From positions 682,001 through 746,000 of the forward strand of contig MU394065.1 in the NCBI GenBank assembly GCA_022578605.1: a stretch of DNA of 64,000 bases, written 5' to 3'. The position numbers and the translations under genes are program-made. Numbering within the stretch: the first letter of the stretch is position 1; every line of letters begins with the position of its first letter. Below, in pieces: positions 25,758 to 35,613 of the stretch. The notes beneath the pieces are model-generated. The model had not been told where the DNA came from. It saw nothing but the letters and a program-made list of their open reading frames with translations, and did no database searches. The DNA comes from Camillea tinctor (taxonomy: Eukaryota > Ascomycota > Sordariomycetes > Xylariales > Xylariaceae).

Positions 25758-26923
25758 ATGGCTGCTACCGAACTTCCAACATGTCGCTGGGGTATTCTTA
25801 GTAAGTCATATTTAAATTCATACATCCAACACAGCACCGTTTCTTAGACCGAGCTACTAATGAAAAGTCACTAGCCACGGGATTGATCTCATCATGGTTT
25901 GTGGCCGACTTGGTTATGCCTCGTGAAGACGCCAAAGCCAAGCACATCATTCAAGCAATCGGGTCGTCCTCTCTTGAGAAGAGCCGCGACTTCGCGGCTA
26001 AGTACGTCAAGGACGTCCCTTACCAGACGACGGTCTATGGCAGCTATGAGGAGGTCTACAACGACCCCAACATCGACTGCGTCTACGTCGGCAGCCCGCA
26101 CGGCTTCCACAAGCGAGATTGCCTTGCCGCCATCGCCGCGGGCAAGAATGTGCTCTGCGAGAAGGCCTTCACGATCAACGCGCGCGAGGCCCGGGAAGTC
26201 TTCGATGCGGCAAAGGCAAAGGGCGTTTACGTGGCCGAGGCCATGTGGCTGCGGCACCGGCCCATGCTCGCCGACCTGCGCAAGCTGCTGTATGAGGACA
26301 AGGTGATCGGCGAGGTGTTCCGCACGACGTCGGACTTCCAGATGCAGCTCGACATCGCGAGCCTACCAGCAACGTCACGGTACAAGGACCTCAGCCTGGG
26401 CGCGGGGTCGATGCTGGACATCGGGATCTACCCGCTGACGTGGGCGATCCTGACGTTGGACCCGGGCACGCCGACCCAGAGCGAAGACCCTAAGATCCTA
26501 GCAGCGCAGTCTTTCGTCGATGGCATCGAGGTGACGACGAGCCTGATCCTGCACTACCCGAGCAGCGGGCGGCAGGGTGTCGTGACGACGACGACGGAAA
26601 GGCGTAAGGGTGCCTCGGAGATTATCGCCACGATCGACGGCACCAACGGGTTTGTCGAGGTCGAGGGCGCCGTGCCGTCGCACCCCCGCTCGTTCACTGT
26701 GTACCCCAAGTGGACCGAGGACAAGAAGCCCGAGGGCAAGAAGTACGACTACCAGCGACTGCAGCAGGGTTTCATCTACGAGGCCGACAACACGGCCCTG
26801 GACATCGCAGCCGGCCGCAAGGAGAGCCCCATCGTGCCCTGGGCCGAGTCTATCCGCGTCATGGAGATAATGGACGAGGTGAGACGGCAAGGCGGAACCA
26901 AGTATCCTCAAGATTCGGCGTAG
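25758..26923 (+). CDS. Gfo/Idh/MocA-family NAD(P)-dependent dehydrogenase (dihydrodiol / D-xylose dehydrogenase type)
   Basis: Two exons, 25758-25800 and 25875-26923, give 363 residues. The first short exon encodes MAATELPTCRWGIL and the intron carries CTACTAATG as branch site. The N-terminal Rossmann strand RWGILTTGLIS, the DPNIDCVYVGSPHGFHKRDC segment and the LCEKAFTIN motif with catalytic Lys111 are typical of the family. The following KGVYVAEAMWLRHRPM segment matches the dimeric dihydrodiol / NADP D-xylose dehydrogenase subgroup. The usual CEKP has Ala in place of Pro. A C-terminal open sheet region (SRYKDLSLGAGSMLDIGIYPLTWA) is present. Likely cytosolic, oxidising a sugar or trans-dihydrodiol with NADP+; exact substrate is inference. 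Coding GC is high after the first ~100 bp of exon 2. Confidence 0.88.
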
Positions 26924-27110
26924 ACGCAATAAGGGGCTGAAACAACAATTCGAAAAATGAATAGAATAGAATGAAGAAAATAATATCACTCAGACCTCGC
27001 TTGTGAGACAAAGCCCCTTAGACATGACGGATGTAATTCTACCAGACAACTCGTGATCTTTCTGTAAGCACTGTAACAACATTCCAACTCCAGCGCACAT
27101 CACATTACCG

Positions 27111-27631
27111 TAAAGTTACGTTGCAAAAGTCTTTGTGCATTCCCCACAATACACCAAAACACACGCTTATCACTCTCTTATATTTCAACGAAATAAGCCT
27201 TTAAAAAAAAGGAAAAAGCTTTTGAAGATACTATAATGTATTTACTTTTATTGTATTTATTTAGATTATTTTTAATATTTTCTTTTCTTGAAATATTTAG
27301 CATTATATATAGCTAAAGTTGGAAAAAGTAACTTTTAAGAAAAATTAATGGAGTAAAGTGCTATATTTAGTGCTGCTTCTCCACTAATATTTTTAAAAGT
27401 TACATTTTTTAAATCTGGCTATATATAATGCTAGATATTTTAAAGAAAAGAAATACTAAAAATATTTAAAAGAAGCAAAAAGATTATTTCATTAAAGTAA
27501 TATCCTAAATAGCAAAAGTTTCAATTTTCTTATTTTATTTCGTTGAATTATAAGCAAGTGACAACAGTGTGTTTTGGCATATTTTGGTGTATTTGTGGGG
27601 AATGCACAAAGACTTTTGCAACGTAATTTTA
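27111..27631. mobile_element. TA-flanked foldback MITE (near-palindromic TIR element)
   Basis: The left arm starting near 27113 and the reverse complement of the right arm ending near 27629 share TTACGTTGCAAAAGTCTTTG and then GCATTCCCCACA, and similarity continues inwards (CAACGAAATAA, CTAGCATTATATATAGC-like blocks). Almost the whole ~520 bp is one imperfect palindrome with a small centre near 27365-27390 (TGGAG...CTCCA). A TA lies at each outer border, as in Tc1/mariner-type target duplication. The element is very AT-rich and has no coding frame, so it is non-autonomous. It inserted about 190 bp downstream of the dehydrogenase stop. Confidence 0.75.
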
Positions 27632-27706
27632 CCAACAAGCAAACCCATGTTTTGTAGACCATATCAAACTCCCATCATCTCATCATGCGTGTGTGTAAGA
27701 CCGCCA

Positions 27707-27707
<1 letters not shown>

Positions 27708-27742
<35 letters not shown>

Positions 27743-27789
27743 CGGGGGCGGGGGTGGGGGGGGGTGGGGGTTGGGGGTGGGGGTCTAGA
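27708..27789. repeat. Poly-G tract at left edge of assembly gap
   Basis: Thirty-five G, then G broken by a few C and T, up to the N block. Compare the poly-C run on the other side of the gap (27894-27921). Likely artefactual in part. Confidence 0.9.
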
Positions 27790-27799
27790 NNNNNNNNNN
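27790..27799. other. Assembly gap (10 N)
   Basis: Ten N, a typical placeholder for a gap of unknown size. The sequence on its right is a degraded second copy of the sequence left of the G-run. Confidence 0.98.
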
Positions 27800-27921
27800 A
27801 AAATTCTTTTGCAATTTTATTATCCCCAAAACCAAACTTTTTTTTTGTTTAAAATAACAAAAACCAATAATCTAACCTTGGGTGTTTTTACCACCCCCCC
27901 CCCCCCCCCCCCCCCCCCCCC
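27800..27921. repeat. Error-rich duplicate of gap-flanking sequence plus poly-C
   Basis: The segment 27800-27893 follows the same course as 27610-27707 with many substitutions and indels: TTTTGCAA, then CCAA-A-CAAAC, ending in CCAC. A run of 28 C (27894-27921) follows, where the left copy continues into poly-G. This looks like a low-quality contig end rather than a genomic duplication. Confidence 0.7.
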
Positions 27922-29972
27922 TTACAATGTTAAACTTCTAAAACTTGTCTTATACCTATCATACCTGAAAAAAAAGGAAAAATAAAAGAGGAGAATCCAC
28001 GCTTGACATAGATGATATGCGAATTAGAGAAAAACTAAATGGAACTAGGGGCGATACTGAACTGTGGCCGGGAAGTCTAACGCCTAACTTCCCAAACCTA
28101 TTTACTTATTATCCCAACGCGGGGGAAGTTGGAGAGAGCGCAAGTGGCGCAATATCAGACGAGATCATGCCCATCATGAACACACGCAAGCCCCCCTACT
28201 CGATCTCCATATTCCAAGTCCATCAACACAATCATGTTATATTCCTTTACCCTTTCCCCCTCGTTTTTCTTCTTCCTTTTTCTTTGCTTTCTTTCTGATG
28301 TCTTGACTCCTACCGTCTCACCTCGCACGTGCGAGCCAATCCCACGCCTGCCCACTCGAGATTCACCATCCCGTGTCTCACCGGGGTCTTACAAAATCCC
28401 GAGACATTTTTGCCTCAGTCACTGCCTTTTTTCTCCTCACACCCCCTACCCCATTCTTCCTCTTTGTCGCAGAGCCGCAGCCAGCCGTCCAGCCGCCGAC
28501 ATCAACCATCTGACTTACTTCCACCTGATTATTAGCTCGGCTGTTCTGATCAAGGAGAGAGTATCTCACACACAGATGCACGGGGACGAGTGACCCACCC
28601 CGCCCCGTTTCGCGGTCTCCCTCTCTCGCGCGCCGGCTCAACCACTAAAGAACCACCGCGGCACCAACAGGGAAGAGCCAACGAACTAATCAACCAAAGA
28701 GATCACCCTATCTACTGAATTCCTATGTACCATGCGAGTTTTAAGATTCGGACCCTTACAAGCGTAGACGGATCAGGAGAAGTGAGGTCTTTCGGTCTTT
28801 GACTGATAACACGCCTACCCCTAACCCCCTAACCCCCTTTTTTCCTTCTTCCCCATACCCAGACCCCCCCATCCTCCCTTGCCTACCTTATCCACGTAAT
28901 CTCACGGAGAATCAAGCTAAGCACACTGCACATAGTATAGCCGAAGACAAGATGTGTCTTTACCATTAGACAAAAGGGGGGATGGGTAGGTTCAGCGGGA
29001 GGACTTGGTCAAGCCGTAGTAGGCTAAGCAAAGCGTAACGCCGCCATGTCTAGCGGCCAGCGCTCATCGGCCATGTCATGTGCGCGATGTCCTCATCCGT
29101 AGTCGCATCTCATTCATCCACATAGAGATGCGAGCTAGAAATCCAAACGGCGATCTCATGATCCTTACGTAGTTACCAAATCTATACAGACTTACTAGAA
29201 CTATTTTCTATATCCTAGCTAGTTGATCTAGTAGAGTAAGACCGCATCTACCACTAGGATGTCTACATATCACATTGGAGAGCGAAGTGGACGCCAAAGC
29301 AGGGCAGGAAGCGGTGTTGAATCTAAAATAATGTTCTTTTTTTTTCTTTCTCAATTTGACTAAGATTTCTTACAAATGATAATATATCGGGGGGTATGAA
29401 CGAACCGTACCGGCCCAGCAAGATGGTGGGCGGCGATGGTAAATGCAGAAACTTTTTTTCTTTCCCTCCTTTTCCTCCCTTTGACCCTTTGGTCCCTCTG
29501 GACAAATGTGTGTATGTGTATGGGTGTTCTAAAGACCATCAGAAATCTGTGTATCTTGTGTATGTTTATGTGTATGTATGCCATGATAGCCCACCGGGGC
29601 GTTTCTTTCGACCCTAAAGAGTACACGAACACAGGAAATAAAAAGGAAACCATTGTCTTGCTCACGATTTGAAATAGTAACACATGATGCCAAGCTTGGC
29701 GAAATCAAAATAAAAGAAAAGCGGGAGAATAAAGCAATCAAAAACATGCTGCTCATCACATAAATCAAATGCACAAGGCTCTCTCTTTCTTTCTCTCCCC
29801 TTGGCTGTATCTCGAACGCCGGCCCTATGCAGGTCTTTCTGTCATTTCAAATACAAAGACAACACAATAATGAACTTCGACAATGCTTCAAAAAGCTTGA
29901 ACCCATCGAGGAAAGTCTATGGTGGTTTACAGGTCTTCGATGTTTCATAGGGAAGACCGGGAGAAGGTGAGC
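27922..29972. other. Spacer with pyrimidine-rich tracts and a CACGTG palindrome
   Basis: No gene is supported, although a plus-strand pyrimidine-rich stretch (28250-28450) looks like a fungal promoter or leader. A perfect 14-bp palindrome with CACGTG at its centre lies at 28322-28335, immediately followed by CCAAT. The right end includes the 3' region of the aspartate/glutamate carrier. TG/TA-rich sequence lies near 29510-29585. Confidence 0.5.
28322..28340. promoter_or_regulatory. CACGTG palindrome with adjacent CCAAT
   Basis: CTCGCACGTGCGAG is a perfect 14-bp palindrome containing an E-box, a possible bHLH factor site, directly abutting CCAAT. No gene starts close by, so the target is unknown and function is only suggested. 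Confidence 0.35.
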
Positions 29973-32211
29973 TTAGGCTTGCCCGCCAACTAGTCGTGGC
30001 AGGGCGTTCCATCCTGCCTTACCTAGGGTGGGGACACGACCGAAGTTCTCGTCGATATCAAGAATCATCTTAAGGGCGTTCCGGCTGCGGGCATGCGGCG
30101 ATGCAACATCTTTCTCTCTCAGTGTGTGAATGACTTCAGCAACACCAGTGTGGACATGCTCCGGTTGCGCCTTACCCGGAAAGGGCAAGGCGCTCTGAAG
30201 CACTTCGTACGCAGCAAGGGTGAAACCAAACTGTGGTGATGATCGCATAATACGGGCCGGGCCTCCCTTGAAGAATGCTCGGAAGCCTTCCTCCTTCATG
30301 ATGGTTGTTGCGGCATGGCGCAGACCCGTATAGTTTGTATCTCCCTTACGAGCTTCTACCTGCAAACGGGTCTTGATGACATCGCAAGGTGTAGTCAAAT
30401 ATGCCGCGGGCATACCGGCTATGGCGCCAGCGGTCAAGAGCTGAACAACTCCGAGCTTTTTAGTAGGAGACTCCCCAAAGAGGTCCTTCTTCAGGTGGCT
30501 GTAGGTGGGGAAGTATATAGCTGAGAATGGAACATCGCGAAGCAGACAAGCTGATGCACCCTTGTAAAGACCCGCAAGACCAAGGTTCCTCACAATCCAC
30601 ATAGCAGACCGCTTCTGCGCGCCCTCAGTGGCCTTGGCGACCTCTCCCTGGACCTGGAGCCGAATCTTAACAATTTCAAGGGGGTTCGTGAAAACCTGAA
30701 AACCCGGTTAGCGATCGCACAAATATCGTGGCGGGTGTTAATTGTCTGAACATACAACTTGACAACCACCGGCGGCACCACCCGCCAAAACCTCATACTC
30801 CCACTTAATGTTTCCAGTCTTCTTATCCGTGAAGAAACCTCGGACAAGGTCGTTCACGGTAAGTTTGATGGCCTTTTCCGGAGCAACACCAACTAACTGG
30901 GGCAGAACACCGGAATAGAGACCACGAAAACCTTCATTTGCAATAACCTTTCTAAAGCAGTCGATTGAGTTCTTGTAAAGTCTCTGGCCAGGGTCTGCAC
31001 CACGTTGGTTCTGCAATCGCGTCTTAACTAGGTCGATGGGATAAACCATGAAAGCACCAAAGGCACCAGCCAAACTTCCTAGTAGAAAGCTGTAAGCGGA
31101 TTCAGCAACCTGCAGCAGAGCACCTCGCGATGCGGTCTTAGCTGCTGCCAGGGCACGGTGAGATTCTTCGGAGACACCGCGGTTTCTCCACGAGGGATCC
31201 AGCACCTTAGCAAAGTCAGTCAGACCAAGGCGACCAGAAGGCTCGTCGAGGCTGGCGAAATGGAAGAGAATGTCGGCCTCCATAGGTGTGAATAGGGAGA
31301 ATCTTGTAATTTTAGCTGCTTCATTGAGGAACTCGGCTCGAGTAATCTTGCCATCCTTGCTCTTGGAAAGGGCTTTGCGGATGATGACCTCGACCAAATC
31401 TATCTCCTTGATCATATTCTGGAAAGCTCGGACATTGGCATACGAGATCTTGCTGCTGGTGCCGATGTTGCACAGGGTTGTAAGATTTTCCAGTATATGA
31501 TCGGAGAGCTTGTGGCTTGAGGTTGCAGTGATGATCTTGGCGAAATCCTCAGGCTCGATATATCCATCCCCATCCTTATCAAAAACGGAAAAGGCCTGTC
31601 GAATGCGCTCTCCTTGCAGGCCACGAAGCATTTGCGAAAACTCGTCGTAGGTGAGAGCATGTCGCCTCGACTTGGTGCCAATGTATAGCTTGGCCCATTC
31701 ACAATCCCAGTCAAAAGGTATGCTATTCTCGGTCTTGCTGAGCTCGCACATGCGTCGGAAATCTTCGTACTTTACATTTCCAGTTCGGTCGATGTCGAAG
31801 ACTCGGAAGGCAATTTCGTACTCGGCATCAGGCTTCATCAACAGGTTGGTGTAGGCAGCCCAGTCACTAAGTGTAATCTTTCCCACACCTCTGCGATCGG
31901 CAACTCGGAAGAGGACGCCATATTGGTCTCGGGCGATTTTGGACTGTAGTTGAGCAACAAGATTAGCGACCAACCAATTAGAGTGTTTGGCAATAGTAAG
32001 ATATACGAAGAAAAGCACTCACGTAATCTTCATTTGGAGGTGCTATAGCTTGAACAAACTCGTCTTCGCCCATGTATAACTCTCCTGTCTCCTCATCCTT
32101 CTTTGCATTGTTGATAAAGGAGGCGCGCTGAGAGGCGGAAAGGTCGGAAGCCTCCTTGTGGCCAAGAAGGCTTTCCTTGACAACCTCCTTCACAGATGAA
32201 GTTTTGGTCAT
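29973..32211 (-). CDS. AGC1: Mitochondrial aspartate/glutamate carrier with N-terminal EF-hands (Aralar/Agc1 type)
   Basis: Three exons on the minus strand, 32211-32023, 31943-30756 and 30695-29973, give 699 residues, close to animal aralar/citrin. The N-terminal half is an EF-hand region: a degenerate loop near 113-124 ([12 protein letters not shown]) and a canonical one near 185-196 ([12 protein letters not shown]). The C-terminal half has three mitochondrial-carrier repeats with signatures PIDLVKTRL (P365), [10 protein letters not shown] (P464) and [10 protein letters not shown] (P562). The protein sits in the inner mitochondrial membrane and exchanges aspartate for glutamate plus a proton in the malate-aspartate shuttle; calcium sensing by the N-terminus is a family property, inferred here. 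The long EF-hand form contrasts with the N-terminus of budding-yeast Agc1. Codon composition is moderate, unlike the GC-rich neighbours. Confidence 0.93.
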
Positions 32212-35200
32212 TTCGACGCAGGTTTCCTGGTGTGGAGGGCGAGGACAACGTTATCTACAACAAAGAGGACGATAGTCACTCGCAATTGGAACACAATACA
32301 CACAGTGTAAAAGGCACTTGTGAGTCTTTTTTCCCTTTCTTTCCTTTTCTTTTCTTCTCTTCTCTTATTTCTTTTTTTTCCAGTGTAGTCAATTTAGTTG
32401 GTCTCTTGGGGGAGGAGGGTTACAGTCAAGTCAACCCGGTGTGTGTGAGCAATATTTCCTCACCCTCACAAATGATCGACTAGTGGAGCTCCGATTAAAG
32501 GAGAGTGGATGCAAGTCAAGTCGGAATTCGTAAACTCGGAGAGCCCCGGAATTATATGCCGAGGATGGACGAAGGGAAGGGAAAATAAAGAAAGGAAAGG
32601 AACAAGAGAACTTGTTCCACCAAATTGATTTGCAATAGATGCTGCTTATATCATGCACAAGGACAATTGTCCACAAAAAAAAAAAAAAGAGAATTCCCTT
32701 CGGCCGTTGACGAGAGCAATGAAGAGGAAGAAAAAAAAAAAAAAAAAAGAAGCTTCGCCCAGAATTTCCACTTTCCACTGGTTCTTCAATAAAGTTCGGA
32801 GCGACGTTGCATGGGATGTGTGGAGGGAAAGGAGGGGTCCAATAAAATGCCTGTCCTGACTCAAAATCTGATCTGTGCACCCAGTGCTGGCTGCTTGACC
32901 CCTGTGAACTTTTCCCGCCCATAGGTTGATCCGGTCTTATCGCTTATCGCAGAACTCGCGTGGGTCTGCTAAACCCTGTTGAGTCAAGACATAGAGCTTT
33001 CCATTTCCCTGGGTAGTACTTGGGTACAACGGATATCCCCGCCTTGTGCCTTATACCAAAAGTAGAGTTGTGGTTCCTGGCGATCCTTCCTAGCCTTCCT
33101 AACTCTTTAGAGTTTGCCCATCGCCCCAAGGGGATGGATTGGATTTCATCTCATGTTATGGTATCATGGTTGTATATTGAACCTTAGGTAAGGTTCATGG
33201 TATATCGAACCTAGGTAGCCGTACGTCATAAGAAATACCCGTTGTTTGGCCATGAACTTGACTCCAACTCTGACTCCAACTCCAACAAGGGGTAAGTAAC
33301 AGTCCCAATAACTTCATCTTGTCCAGCGTGAAGCGGTTGCTTGTTGTTATCCTACCATGTATTCATTTGTGAGAGAACGACAGCGTTGAAGATGACCTGG
33401 TGCTCGGAGTAAAAGTTCAGCATCGCAGGGATGAAGCGATTTGTACGGAAGTGACATTCTTAGGATAGGGGTAACGACGTGATAAGATCGCACACTTATA
33501 TAGGATTCCCAGTTGCTTATGTCTTAAACATGGTCATTCTATATAAGATAAATAGTCAAGTCTGGGAAGAAGAAAAAGGAATACGCTCGATTATTTAAAT
33601 CGCCAATAGGCTCAACACTCCTTCGTCTGCTCAAAGAGGGGGTGGGCTGATTTATATCCCGTGGTGTGAAGGACTCCAAATAATCTCGGCCTTTACCACC
33701 CATCTAAGTTCTGGAGGGGAGCAGCCCGTCCCGGCTGTTCCCGGTAGATATCACCGGCAGCTGTGGCTTTTAAGCCATGGTCAACGATTTCCAAGATCAG
33801 CGGATTACGCATCTCATGCATAAGGTTAATAGTATCTTCCGCGTGTATTGGTGGCTAACGGCAATGCATACATTGCGGAGGATGATCGGCACTGCGACGC
33901 AGCCTGGGTAATTACCTAAAAGGGAAAGAATCGCGATTTAATTCGATACAAACTCTCCTAGACTTATAGAACTAACACGTCACAGGAATATGGACGGGAC
34001 GAACATAAGCGAGGCTGTCAACAGAAGAAAACCCCAACTTTTAACTAGAGCCAGATTAAGGGGAAATTACTCTTAGGACAGCCTCAAAACCTCATCTCAT
34101 ATTACCACCCCCGTGGGTTCGGAACTGTTGTTCAATACATATATGGGTAAAGGACTAGTTGAATAGACTAACCTAGAACTATACCGCCCATCTTCCAGTT
34201 TGCTATTTATATACACGGATGGTCTTAAACACGTATTTACATATATAACACACAACTACTTACCTAGGTAAATAAGTTAGAAGAAGGGAACAAATGCCCT
34301 CTCAACTTCAGATGACATGCCAAAAGTTCTATTCCCCCCTTGCATACATGTAGAAAACATCAACTGTAACAACGCTCACGCGAACTTTGACAGCTAGTTG
34401 ACTAGTTTCTCTAATCAGACAATGTATAATTTCATGCATCAATCAAGTCTGGCTTGAGAACTCTAGTGGTTCTATAATACTGCACATGGACTGCATGTTA
34501 TATGAGGAGGCACTGGGTAGCCAATCAACTTGTAGGAATCTCATGCCCAATACGAACCTTATGCTAAGCTATATGATCATGAGACAGCATGTCTCATAGA
34601 ACTGGAGAATAGTTCTGGCTACCTACGGAGGAAAGAACCAGTGTTAGTGGATAGAAACAACCTAAACCAATATGAGAAATTAGCACATCGAAGACTGTAG
34701 GAAAGGGAAGCGAAGACAAAAATAGATAGATGGGTCCGGCCTGTGTCCGGCCGTAGGTAAGAGTTCAGCGGGTTCTATCAATTACCTATCGTACGAGTCT
34801 AGACTCAGACTAGATTTAGACACAAGACAGGAATCATTGCATAACATCACCGATTTTTTTATTCGCCGAAAAAAGCTTCTTGTCTAAAGCTTTACTAAGA
34901 GAAAAAAGACCCTTTCCCCACCCGGTAGGGTCAAGCTACTTAAACAGGAAATGAAAAAATTCCGCGACGGACATTGATTCCCGAGCGAAATTACATAATC
35001 AGACAATAGGGAGAACAGGGCGTGGCTTAAACCCCCATTCCGTAGTGGCGGCATGCTAGCTGATTAGATCATGAAAGCACCCTCTCCAGCATACCAACAA
35101 TAAAAGAAAAAAAAGAAAAGAAAAGCAGCGATTCCGGCCAATCCTCCTGACCGTCCTACCATGGACTGTGCGCCTGTGTTCCGTGCCTACACCTGCCTGC

Positions 35201-35613
35201 AATGCCTGTCGCCTCTATACTGCGACTTTTGCCGGAACGCCATGTAGAAAGAGCTCCGCGTATTAGATGAAGAAGAGGTATCGCGAAGGAGAAGGGAAGG
35301 TGTCGTGTGTCTCGTAAGCCTCGTGAAGCTTCGTAATGGCATGTGGATGCCGAATTAGTGGTGATGGGTGACTATGAGCCGTGTTGGGTGAAGGGAAAAG
35401 GGGGAGAGTTCATCCCGCACGAAAAGGGGACTAGTTCTGAGCTATCCCCCAATAGGCGAAATGGGTATTATATTAAACAGGGAAAAACCATGAAGAATGC
35501 AACGAAGGGGGGGGATGCTTCAGCCAGGCCTGGCTATCTCATAGGATAGCCATATATGATATACACGCTGTCACATATGACATGTGACGTTACAACATGA
35601 TGGCTCCGGAAGC
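32212..35613. other. Spacer (3.4 kb) with carrier promoter and A/T-rich tracts
   Basis: The first ~200 bp upstream of 32211 hold a T-rich tract (32325-32385) within the presumed leader/promoter of the carrier gene. Poly-A tracts occur at 32676-32689 and 32731-32748. A TACCTAGGTA palindrome lies at 34261-34270. Apart from the tiny Cys-rich frame at 35161, no gene is supported. Confidence 0.55.
35161..35247 (+). CDS. Candidate 28-residue Cys-rich microprotein
   Basis: A short frame MDCAPVFRAYTC... ends at TAG 35245-35247 and contains CLQCLSPLYCDFC, five cysteines in all with two CxxC pairs. The start context ACCATGG is good. There is no signal peptide, no known family and no independent sign of expression; chance is a serious alternative. 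Listed because paired CxxC motifs in so short a frame could bind a metal. Confidence 0.15.
   Translation: MDCAPVFRAYTCLQCLSPLYCDFCRNAM

Noticed and set aside
27569..27985. Plus-strand frame running through the N gap
   Set aside because: Made of poly-Gly, N and poly-Pro from homopolymers at the gap; its two halves are the duplicated flank.
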